From Sodiomyces alkalinus F11 (lineage: Eukaryota; Ascomycota; Sordariomycetes; Glomerellales; Plectosphaerellaceae), in the NCBI RefSeq assembly GCF_003711515.1, contig NW_021167089.1:706907-770906 (forward strand): a DNA stretch of 64,000 bases, in the 5' to 3' direction. The notes under the pieces are model-generated. The model made no database searches, was not told where the DNA came from, and saw nothing but the letters and a program-made list of their open reading frames with translations. The position numbers were made by a program, and so were the translations under genes. Shown piece by piece: positions 23,590 to 34,047 of this stretch; positions within the stretch are counted from its first letter, which is position 1, and the number at the start of each line of letters is the position of its first letter.

Positions 23590-26500
23590 ATGAATGCCGC
23601 CGAGTTTCCTCGCTCAGCGCTCGAGGCCGAAGCGCACATTTGTGAAATCCGGAAGGCCAAAGGCCTAGAAGACGGTCCGGGGAGGTCCAGTAACAATGCC
23701 GTAGATCTCGAGGCGGCCCTCGATGTGTAAGTTAGAAGTAGTCAGACAGTCGGTCTGACTCTGTAGGCTTGGTTCTTGAATCCTTCGCAGGAACACATTT
23801 GGCTGACCTTGCACCACAGTCTCTCTGCCGACCTCTACCAAACATCAACTCATTTTCTTCTAGAACTCATCCAGAATGCCGACGACAACCAGTACGAAGC
23901 GGTGGTGCCCACGCTACGCATCTCCTACTCCCCTGGTAGCATCCGTATCGACTGTAACGAGCGCGGATTCTCCCGCCGCAACGTCGAGGCTATCTGTCGC
24001 ATCTGCCAGAGCACCAAGAGCGGCCGCAGCAAGAGTTCCGGCTTTGTTGGTGAGAAGGGCATTGGCTTCAAGGCTGTCTTCAAAGTAGCTTCCACCGTCC
24101 ACATTGTCTCCGGGCATTACCAGTTCAAATTCGAGCGGGATGGCTATTTGGGCATGATCGCCCCGATCTGGGCCCCATTCCCAGAGGCGACGACTCCCGG
24201 ATGGACATCCATGATCTTGCAGTTGGACAAGACCTGCGATCAAGCTGCCATTGTGAACGAGCTGCGGTTGTATGATGCGCGGGTTCTCATCTTCCTACGG
24301 AGACTACGACGGCTTGAAATTGAAAAGAAAGATGCTTGGAAAACCTGGAAAAAGCCCGGCCTCTGGGGTAAAAACCAGGACCCCGAGAAATTCCTCAAGA
24401 CCACCGAGCCATTGCGCACCGGTTTCAGCAAGGTACTCACTCGCCAGGAACAATCTCCTTCGACGTCAGGTAACCCCTCCTCCATGATGATGAATCTCCA
24501 CGAAAACGACAAGAAGAAGCAGTATTTGGTCTGGCGGCACATGGCCAGCAAGCTACCCGCGGACCCTCGACGACCCGGCATATCCAGCTCCGAGGTCGTC
24601 TTAGCCTTTCCCCTGGAACCGGACTGCCAGACCCCTTCTATCGCTCCGCAGAGCGTCTATGCCTTCCTTCCAATCCGTAAGTATGGCTTTGACTTCCTCC
24701 TGCAAGCTGATTTCCTTCTCTCCACCAACCGAGAGGAAATACATGGCGACTCGCCCTGGAACAATGCCCTAGTGGTCGCCGCATCGGACGCCTTCGTCGA
24801 GGCGGCATTGTACATGAGCGGCCTCCCCAAGGAGAACCCCCTTCGGTACACTTGGATCTTGTTCCTCCCGCAGACGGCGCCCTCGAGTCAGCTGATGACG
24901 AACCTGCGGAACCGTATGATCCAGAGGCTGCGTACCACTCCGGTGATCTACACGCGTCAGAGTGGCGGGGAGAGGAGGAATCCCAAGCTGCTGACCCATG
25001 TCCCGGATCTCTTCTGCGACCGCTATGGGAATCCTTTCATGCAGATGCCGCAGGATGCCCGGACATTGGTGTCAGAGAAGTACGATTTCTTGAATACTGC
25101 CACCGAGGAAACCCGGCTGGGCGCGCTCCAACTGCTGGGCACCGGATCCATCGGCGAAGAGAGGTTCATGGGCATCATGTCCGATAAGCTGAAGCAGAAC
25201 CCGAAAGCGTTTTTAGACCAGAAGTCCCCCGAGTGGCACGCCGACTTCTGCCGCGCGCTGTATTCCATCGTCCTTTCTAAACCTACCTCACAGAAGTGCC
25301 GAAAAGCTGGTGGAGAGTCGTCTGAGACAACCATCGCCCAACGTCTGGCCACCCTGCCCATCATTCCGCTCCGAGATGGTACCTGGGTTCGGCATTACAA
25401 ATCCACAGGCCCGTATTTTGCCGACAGCGGTTCCGGGACGCCCGAAATCCCAGAAGGCATCAATATGCGCGTCGTTGAACCCAAAGCTGCCGCCGTCCCG
25501 GACCGCCGACGGCTCTTCGAATACCTTGGCGTGGCTACAATGCTCCACACCGACGTTCAGAACGCCATCGTGGCAACGCATCGGTCGGCCGTGTTCAAAC
25601 CTGACGGGCTCAGGCCGGAAGTCCTGGTGTCGCATCTCGCCTTCCTTTTCCGTTCCGGTTGGAAGAATAACCCCAAGTCCCGAACGGACTTCTGGTTTGC
25701 CTCCGAAAAGGGTCCCTGCCGTCTAGGAAGCGCCATGTATTTGCCCTCCGACCTCCGCAGCGCCGCGTATCAAGTCCTCCCTGCCTTCAGCCGGAAGGCG
25801 GCCTACGGATCCCTCCACCGGGGGTACATGGACGGGGGGGCAGTGGAAATGGAGAGCCAGGACGAATGGATAGAATGGCTTCAGGATGCCGCAAATGTCG
25901 CGCTATATCCTCGCATCAGCGGTCAATACTCCGCAGGCTATTTTCTCCACCCAGACTTCAAACTTCTGAAGCCAAGCCCGCCCACCCCGTCGTCATTGTG
26001 CTGGCTCAGGGTACTCCGCGACGGGTGGGAGTACTATAAAACGTACCTCGACATCTCCCTCGTGCCAGACGGCGCTGATAGTTTGGAACGCACCGCGGTA
26101 TTTGGATTGCTCTATAATCTGAGGGACACCGTCGTTCCTTGCCGGGGATATTCCTCGTCCGCCCCTCTCGACTCGGCGTATATGCCCGTTAAGAGCCTCA
26201 TGGGCCAGGCACCCGGGCTCGTTTCCTTCATTGACATCCCAGACCCGGAGAATCCGGCGTGGAGGCCGGTCATCAATGTACTAAGAGTTCCGGGCGAGCC
26301 TTGCGTGCGGTTCTATGCCGACTGTCTGCGCGGGTGTAAGGCTTCTCCAGACGTCTCACTGGACACAATACGGACGTTTATGCAGAATATCCAGGAGGAG
26401 GGACCCGCAATCTCCGATGAACTCTGGTGAGTAAAGGACCTCCCCCGTTGATTGATGTTTTCGTTGCTGCTTGCTCCCCGGGCCCCAACTTTCCGTCGCA

Positions 26501-28975
26501 GCATTATCATCCTATGAGCCCCCAGTTGACATCTGAGTTACCAGCACTCTATTCAACCGAGACAGCCTGATCTGTATTCCGCCCAGGCAGCAAGACGGCC
26601 AACGTATCTGGGTCAAGCCTTCGGAGTGCGTGTGGGAAGGTGACGCATGGATGGCCAAAGTCCACGTTCTGAAGAAATACTACCCGGAGTTCGAGGCCCT
26701 CTTTCACACCTTGCTCCGCATCCCAAATGCCGACATCAACTACTTTGTGGAAGAAGCGGTTGCGGTGCCTTCGACGACGGCGGCGACCAAGTCAACACGA
26801 CGTATCGAGAGCATCCTCCATGCCATCACATCGCACGTGGTTCAAAACCTCATCAACGTCCCCAGTCGGGACGATGGCGGCTTAGAATCCTGCTACAAGG
26901 AACGACTTTGCAAGGCGCAGATGTTTCCCATCGTCTCTGACCAGAGGAACCAACCTTACAAGAGGCTTTCCACGGTGGAGGACAAGGAGTCATGGCTCAT
27001 AGCGGACAGGACTATCTTTCGGACGCAGTTTGCGGGGGTCCTACCCGTTCTCGCTCTCAATGCGGATGTCGTCCTCAAAATCCAGCCGTTGCTTCAGGCT
27101 CTTGGTTTGGAGGGTCGGCTTTTGAGTCGAGCTGCAACGAACGTCACCGAAGCCCATGGCGAAGTGACCTTACTGGAAGATTCATCGGCCCAGTACCGGG
27201 AGCGCAGCAAGTTTCTGTTCAGGTATACCCCGACCCCCCCCCCCCCCCCCTTTTTTTTTTTTTTCTTCTTTTCTTTTCTTCTTTTCTTTTCTTCTTTTCT
27301 TTTCTTCTTTTAACAAGCTGACATACCACTGTCCGACACAGACTTATGCCCCCAGGCCAACCAAATCAAGACCAGCTCTGCGCCAAATTCCGCAGCGTCG
27401 ACGTCTTCTCGGCAACCACGATCCTGCAATACTGGCGCGCACCGTTGGGGCTACAGCAGATCCAGAGCGCCCAAACGATGGGCACAGGGTTCCTAGAGTC
27501 GGACTACTTCGGCGACCTGCGCATCTACATGCCCACGGGTTACGAGACAGAGCCGCACCCTTTCGAGCTCGTAGAGCAGCTTTGCGAATTCTTCAGCATC
27601 CCCACTGAGCACCGCGACCTAGTTCTTATTGCCCTGACAGCCAGAATCGAGAGAGTAGAGGAAGTGTTCCTGCGTCGGGGCTTCGTAACGTTGCCCGATG
27701 AGGGCCTGAGGCTTGGAGACAACGGTGGTGGTGATGTTGGTGGTCCGTCTGATGCCCACTCGGATGACGGTGTTGGCTACGAGACCGCGGAAGAGGGAGA
27801 AGGGCAAGGGAAAGGCAAGGGGACGTCGCGGTTTAGCCGGCTTCTCAACCGGAAGAGGTTCCACCCGTCCTTCTTCAAGCAGGGGAACGGCTCATCTGAG
27901 TCGCTCCCATCGTATAGTGCGGCCGTGGCCCGGACGGCGCAGGGCGGTGTTATGGGCGGCAGGCTCGCGCCAACGAGGCAGCTTCCCGGCGCATTCACGC
28001 TTCCATCACTTAAGAGGACGATCGGGGAGATGGAGTTCCACCAAAAAGAGGGTGCGATCCTCGGGCAACACACACGGCCGCTGACGCTGTTTGACCGCAT
28101 CGTGGGCCTTGCACATCGGGACGCCGACGTGGGAGAGATGATTGTGAGTTTTTTTTTTACCTCTTATATCCACACACAACCCCCTGATGACGAACTGACC
28201 GTTTCCACAGGTCTCCGACGCTCTGGGGGCCATCCTGGGCCCACAATATAACTCCGAAACAATGTGGACTCCGCGTTCCAAGAGGCGACCGACTACATCG
28301 GCATTCACGTTCGTCGACTCTCAAGGCCGCTTCAGCTCCTTCCTTATGCGGCTCGAGGGGAGAACGGGCAAGGCGCAAGGGTACAATAAGCTGATGTACC
28401 ACTTGGATGTGAAAGCAATGGAGCGGCCGCAGACGAGTGGTTTCCAGCTCACGCAGGCAGAACTGGACAGGGTAGGTTGCTCCTTTTGCTGGGTGCATAC
28501 TTTTCACCTTTGTCCCAACAGTGTTCCGCATATATGTGACGTGTGCCATTCCTGCTGACTTCTTTCTTTTCTTTCTTTCTTTTTTTCTTTTTCTTCAAAG
28601 GCCCGACAGTTCTCGATCCACTCGGAGGAAGCATTTTCGGACGAAGAACCAAACAAGCATGTCTCTGTCCTGGTGCATATCTCGGATGTACGGCGGCAAC
28701 CTAAAATCCTTTTCCTGGTTGATCCGTGGGACCTGTTCAAGGACGGACTGCTGGTTCTTGAGACGGCCTCGACGTACAAGGCGAGCCTCCGGCTTGGGCG
28801 GCCCGGAGTGGGAGGGTCAAGCAGCCGGGGCACGGTGGAAGAGGGCGGATTTGATGCGGTTCAGATCAGGCCGCGGAGCTCTCCAAGACCAGAGACGCAG
28901 GACGAAGCGCCACCGGACTACTCGAATGACAAAGGGAAGGGTATCGAGGGCCCGTCTTCGAGCAGGGGCGAATAG
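23590..28975 (+). CDS. Large sacsin/NO VEIN-type GHKL ATPase protein
   Basis: Six exons by my splicing: 23590-23724, 23791-26426, 26587-27222, 27342-28143, 28211-28471 and 28601-28975, all GT-AG and all frame-preserving. They encode 1614 residues. Near the N-terminus lies an HSP90-like (GHKL) ATP-binding fold: N-box LLELIQNADDN at 68-78, NERGF at 101-105 and the lid motif GEKGIGFK at 132-139. This is the arrangement of the sacsin/NO VEIN group, where NExGF replaces DxGxG. The remaining 1400 residues show no domain I can name; a Gly/Asp-rich linker lies near the exon 4 middle and a Pro/Ser-rich tail ends the protein. Related proteins are thought to be chaperone-like or to act in stress and immune signalling; the role here is unknown. 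The least certain junction is exon 1/2 (donor GTGTAAG). Intron 3 contains a long C then T homopolymer run. Confidence 0.82.
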
Positions 28976-29834
28976 GCCAAGGATTCTTTCTGTGATGGCG
29001 GAGGTGACGAACGGTGAACTGAGCTGAGGTGAGATGGGACACGATTGTCGACGTGGGTGAAGTTCTGTACCAAGACCATGTCATCTAGGTAAGAACCCCA
29101 CTTGTCTTTAATAGGCTTAGTTAACTGATGATTCCCGAGCCAAGATCTCTGCTAGCCAAGCCTGGTTAGTACAAAACGTATGTGGAGTAGGGATACAGGG
29201 GTCAGGGGTCAGGAGTGTCCGGGAACTTTTCCTCTCCAATACGCGTATTCGAACTACGTGTACATCCAATACGCGTATTTCAGCGACTACCAGGTACGTT
29301 GTACTTCGTACAGCAGTGTCTTGGATATGTGCCCCATATACCGAAACGATGGATGAGCTCACCGCCATTACTTTCCTCCAGGATTTATTATGGCGCTGTC
29401 CTGCGCCGTATACGCGGACACGTCATTTCTCCGGGCTTGAGAAAAGAGGTCAAAGCTGAGCAGTCCTTCAGAACTTGACTCTTTACTCTACTGGCTTCCG
29501 ATGAGAGGAGGGCATGTCTCACTTTACTCATGGTGCCTCAAGGTTCTCAGCGTCATATAAACGGCAAGCGTTGAACGGTGTCGATGGTTGAGCTCAACTC
29601 TCTTTGTGGTTCATCTACCCATAGGTAGTCGATATAGTCAATCATAAGGGCAACCGCATAAGAAGGCTTTTCGGGAGTAACCACAGCCCATCAGCGGCTA
29701 GCCGACACGTCAACCGATCTCCCAAACACAGTCTTTGGGAATTCGGGTCTCTCGAAAGCCATGGCAGGCTCCTCGTCAAGTCTTCTCTCCCTTGCTCCAA
29801 TCTTCCATTGTTCGTTCCCCCCCTTCTCTCTGAC
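28976..29834. other. Intergenic region before the hydrolase relic
   Basis: About 860 bp. The left part is the 3' UTR of the ATPase gene. Two copies of the phrase ATACGCGTATT (about 29238 and 29268) and GTACGTTGTA near 29293 occur. The missing N-terminal part of the hydrolase pseudogene may have lain at the right, but I cannot recognise it in any frame. Confidence 0.4.
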
Positions 29835-31026
29835 ATGGAACCGGTCAGGGGCGTTGGTAAAACTATGCCATTCAAATGTACAGACAGCCTCCACGAAATC
29901 TTTACTATGAGTGAGGGCGCCGTCCTGGGCTACGACTCGTCCGACATTGCTCCGAGGATGCAATGGGCGCGAGCCAAGGCCGATTCCAACATCTGTCTCG
30001 ATCATTCGGGCAATATTTCTGGTCTTGTCGGAACCGCCTTTGTTGCCAGGGATCTAATTAGCGTTGTCGATGCGCTCGATGAGGATGGTATGCTGCGGTA
30101 TTGGGGTTTGTGCTAAACAGTCCCCGAGACCTGTCCAGTTTACAGGAGAGTCTAAGATGTCCAAGTGAAAAGGGAGAAGACACCACATCAGTCGAGGGGT
30201 TGACAAGACTCTGGGGGGCGGTACGATAGGGATTCTCGTATGGCACAACATTGGGCGCAACTGTGGCCTCCATGTTTCCTGAACAGATCGACAAGATGAT
30301 TATCGACGGAGTCCAGAACCCTCACGAATACTACCATGCTCATGGGTATGTGTCGCCTGGGTTTTTTTTTCTTTTTTTTTTCTTCTTTTTTTCTTCTTTT
30401 TTTTCTTTTTGCTTTCTTTTCTTTTGCCCCTTCTTACCCGTTCACCCATCTTTCGACATCCCCGCTAACCGGACATCTCCGACGTAGCGACTTTGAAGAC
30501 AATGGCTCGACACCGACAAAGCCTTCGCTAACATCTTCGAAACCTGCATAGAAGCAGGCTACCCAGCTTGCGCCCTGGCAGGCGGCAATGCGACAGCCTC
30601 ATCCCTCGAATCCGCCGTCTGGGATCTCCTGGACGCGGTTCGGGAGCACCCCATCGTAGCCGGCCGCTTCCTCGTCACCTCTTCTTTCGGCTCATTTTTG
30701 TCTCCTCTGTTCTGTCAAAAGAGTAAAAGAACTGACAACATGTCCCTTGTCCCTTGTCCCTTCTCCAGCACTGCGCAATCAACGTCCCCTCGGCCTGTGC
30801 CGCGGAACGAATGGCCAACTACTGGTTGCACGGCGACCTTCCGGCCCCGGGTACGGTCTGTTCCAGCGACGCCCCGCCCTACACCGACATCACCTGGCTC
30901 GACGTGTTTGAAAAGATGTCGTCGTCGTCGCCGAGCGTGAACGGTCGCAGGGACATCTTGCTCCATAACCGCGAAGCGTACGACCTTAGAGAGGTTGAAA
31001 AAGTGCTGGGACGCCGGTGGTTCTAA
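29835..31026 (+). pseudogene. Broken TAP-type alpha/beta hydrolase (S33-like)
   Basis: Segments of a tripeptidyl-aminopeptidase-like hydrolase lie in order but cannot be joined. Segment 1 (about 29835-30113) reads RGVGKTMPFKC and later NISGLVGTAFVARDLISVVD and ends YWG. Segment 2 (about 30220-30345) carries the nucleophile elbow GFSYGT and ends in EYYHAHG. Segment 3, after an apparent intron 30346-30487, starts DFED, then shifts frame to WLDTDKAFANIFETC and ends near HPIVAGRF. Segment 4 (about 30770-30890) is the C-terminal TAP domain, HCAINVPSACAAE and LPAPGTVC. Roughly 200 residues between segments 3 and 4, with the catalytic Asp, are absent, as are the N-terminus and signal peptide. The junction of segments 1 and 2 is also off by one base. 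Such enzymes are usually secreted peptidases; this copy is dead. Confidence 0.85.
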
Positions 31027-31347
31027 ATCGAAGACACGCGTCCCATCGTCCCATCGTCCCATCCCCTTCTCCCTTTCTTCTTCTTCTTCTTCTTCTTCTT
31101 TTGTTTTATTCTTTCTCCCCCCCTTCTCGGTTCTGGCTACCCTGTCCTATTTATACCATACCTCATCTTGTATCAATCTGTGCCTATATGTGTCCTGTTG
31201 CAGTTCTATGCCATATTCATAAATTTCATAAGACCATGTCAGACTAAATGTTAACTGAAAATATTATAGGTTTCATGACAAAATACGCAAGAGAAATGAA
31301 CCAGATCGCTATACACAAATGTCTCTCATCAGCCCCAACTTAACGCC
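31027..31347. other. Spacer between hydrolase relic and Zn2Cys6 gene
   Basis: Contains a CTT/TTC-rich run (about 31073-31102). It should hold the 3' UTR of the Zn2Cys6 gene. No gene seen. Confidence 0.5.
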
Positions 31348-33091
31348 TCAAACCGCTTCCAGGGCATCTGATGGCGCGGTGTCGATTAATCTCAGCCCCT
31401 CCCCCACCTTGATCCACACGCAGCCCGACAAGGGCGGCAAGCCGACTTGCATCCGCGCCCAGGCAATGCCGTTGCGCACTTCAGGAACGGCCATCATCAT
31501 GGGGGACCGGTAGAGAAGCTCGGAGATGTCGGCGACGAGGTCCCGGCCGGCCTTGCCAACCCACCAGCCGTTGGAAGGGTCGGTGGAAGAGCGGTCGACA
31601 AGGACGGCCCAGTACATGAGGATGAAGAGGGCAACGGGCTCGCGGGCGCGGACCGCATCGGCATAAGGCTGGCCGGCGACAGCGATGACGCTCAGGAAGT
31701 TGGTGGTTATGACGTCGCGATGGTGCTCTTCGGCGAAGGCGTACTTGGTCTGCCCCACCGCGAGCTGGTAGTTGAAGTTTTCGACGGCGAGAGGACCGAG
31801 TCCTGCCGGGAGATCCCCGCTGTCCGTCTCCTCGGGAGGCAGGCGGACGGCCTGGATGACGGAGGACATGCCGGCGATGGCGGCGCGTGTGTCCAGGTCG
31901 AGGGTATCGAGGAGCTCGAGGCGGTAGTTTAAGCCGTCCTTGAAACTCTGGAGCTGGGCGGGGCTGTCCAAGAGCCACTCGATGTTCACCGTGGCGATGT
32001 TGGTGGCGCCGAGCACCATGGCAAAGGCCATGTCAGCGTGGTCGAGCGGGGTGAGTCGTTGAGCAGGGATGGTGAAATTAAAGAAGGCGGCGATCATGGC
32101 GAAATAGTAGAGCAGGTAAAGATTGTCTCGGTTGATGTCGGAAAGGCGGGTGCGAAAGTCGGCGCTCGCTCGGTTGCTATACTCGAGGGCGGTGCGGAGG
32201 TAGGACGACGAGACTGCGGGATCGGAGGACGAGTTGATGGCCATGTCGGCGGCAGCCATGGCCAGAATGCCATCCATGATGAAACCATTTTGCAGGGCTA
32301 TCCGTGGCAGGAAGTTTTGTAGGAATGGTTGCTCTGAGGGAAGGCATTGGACGGCAGTCCAGGTCCGTGTTGACCATCGGTGCATGAGTTCGAGTTCAAG
32401 CATCCGGTCTGAGCTTCGAGAGGTAGACAGAGACCCAGATGACAGAGACGATGAGATTGATCGCGGGGGTGATTGGAGGGTGACGGAGGTCAGGGCTGAG
32501 GCTGAGGCGGAGGCAGAGGCGGAGGCAGAGGCGGAGGCGGAGCGGGAAGGTGAAGGGAAGGGGGAACGACGAGGTGTCGCAAGATCAGGCACTCGTAGTC
32601 GCTGGGAGTCACTTCTCGACGTGTGCCTGGACCGCAACGCTTCTGACGATGGGTATGATGAGGACGACGGTGGGGTTGCTGACGAGGATGAGGAGTTGGA
32701 GGAGGATAAAGAGGTGGCATCTTGTGAGTCGTTGAGGATTCGGATCGACTCTGGTTTCCTCTTCGGACGAGAGGTGGGAGACTTGGGAAGCGGTGGATAC
32801 AGGCATTCGGTACTGCGGATCACGCAATTGACACAGGGAGGGCCTTGTTCGTCGCACTACATGTGTTTACACGTGTATGTCAGTATTAATCGTTAAAAGT
32901 AGAGTCCAACGTGACGATGGGGAAGACCATCGTCATGCCATACAGGGGTCGGTCGTCAGGGGTCAGTGGCGGGGAATATGTGAATAGGTAAGTGACTCGG
33001 TATATAACGTATTGGAACGCACCTTGACATGCCTCTGCTTGCATGCGAAGCAGCCCTTCCTCGATTTGGTGTGTGATTTTCTTTGCTGCAT
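31348..33091 (-). CDS. Zn(II)2Cys6 transcription factor, UPC2-like
   Basis: Two exons on the minus strand, 33023-33091 and 31348-32856 (donor GTGCGT, acceptor TGTAG), give 525 residues. The intron splits the zinc cluster: residues 14-41 read CFACKQRHVK then CDEQGPPCVNC and end in Cys41, the exact C-x2-C-x6-C-x6-C-x2-C-x6-C spacing. A Ser-rich linker follows, with a (SA)n run from a GAGGC-type repeat near 32490-32540. The effector domain starts LELMHRWSTRTW, typical of the fungal family that includes sterol-uptake regulator UPC2, but this family is large and its targets vary, so a sterol role is only a possibility. The nearest neighbour is a dead hydrolase, so context gives no hint of targets. 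Confidence 0.9.
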
Positions 33092-34047
33092 CTTCAATCG
33101 TGTCTGGGCGGTCTACAATTTGGCCGGCGAAGGCCCAGCTCTGTCAATTCTTTTCTGTTCTCTCTCGTACTTGAACGGTTATTGATGGTTTGATTTCAAC
33201 GCTGTCCGTGATGTCGTTATATTTTTTTGCTGTTGCCGTTGTTGCTGTGGTTGTAACCGGGGGGGGGGGCATGGAAAAGAAGAGACTTCATTTCAATCTG
33301 ACGGGATACCGGTAGCGGGTTCTCGGTTTCGGATTCAGGGGGAGTACAACGACGGTGATTGCCTCCCTCCTCCGTGGTACAAGTACCTGTGTACGGGAGA
33401 ATACCTATGTACTTAGTAGGAATAGTAGGTATATGTACAACTGCGTGAGCTGACCCACGCTAAACCACGTTCATAGCGCTTGTCCAGCATAGGGCTGATG
33501 TCCCGTCCCCCAAAACCACGGGAATACCCGCGTAGGGCCAGACATTTTCGGTACAGATAGAAAAGGCTTCTACCAGCCGCCTTATGTAATCGTACCTGTC
33601 TACCTAGTACCTAGGTACTTAGGTCTTCCACTTCACATTTGCCGATGGGACGAAACCGACGCGAGGAGATAGGAGAACATCTTAGGTGGGATGTTCTAGG
33701 ATCAACAAACAGATGTGCCCCATATACTATCATCTGTCTTTGGGCAGACAGCCTCGAGATGGGTGTGGCACTTGTTCTCAGCTACCACCTTCATCAACAA
33801 ATACAAACCATCCGAAGAACTGCCACCACTCCCAGGGAGCATTCGAGGCCAAGTTGAACAAAGCAAAACACAAAACACATATCATAACGACGGCGAACGA
33901 CTGTCCCCAACTTCAGTGTCGAGTCTCCCAAGCCCCCTGAGCGCATCGTCTATCGCGAACCGGGTCATGTTCATACGTATAATACATACAACATTCTCTT
34001 TCGTTTCTCGCTTTTCGTTCTTTGCCTCCCTTACCAGTATGACGGAA
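33092..34047. other. Upstream region of the Zn2Cys6 gene and 3' side of emc1
   Basis: About 950 bp, holding the promoter of the Zn2Cys6 gene. A poly-G run (33260-33270) and a run of TACCTAGGTAC palindromes (about 33593-33625) occur. No gene seen; frames at 33639-34104 are short and overlapping. Confidence 0.5.

Noticed and set aside
30114..30219. Possible intron joining hydrolase segments 1 and 2
   Set aside because: A donor GTTTGT and an acceptor GATAG exist, but joining them shifts the frame by one base before the GFSYG motif; together with the other breaks this is better read as a pseudogene.
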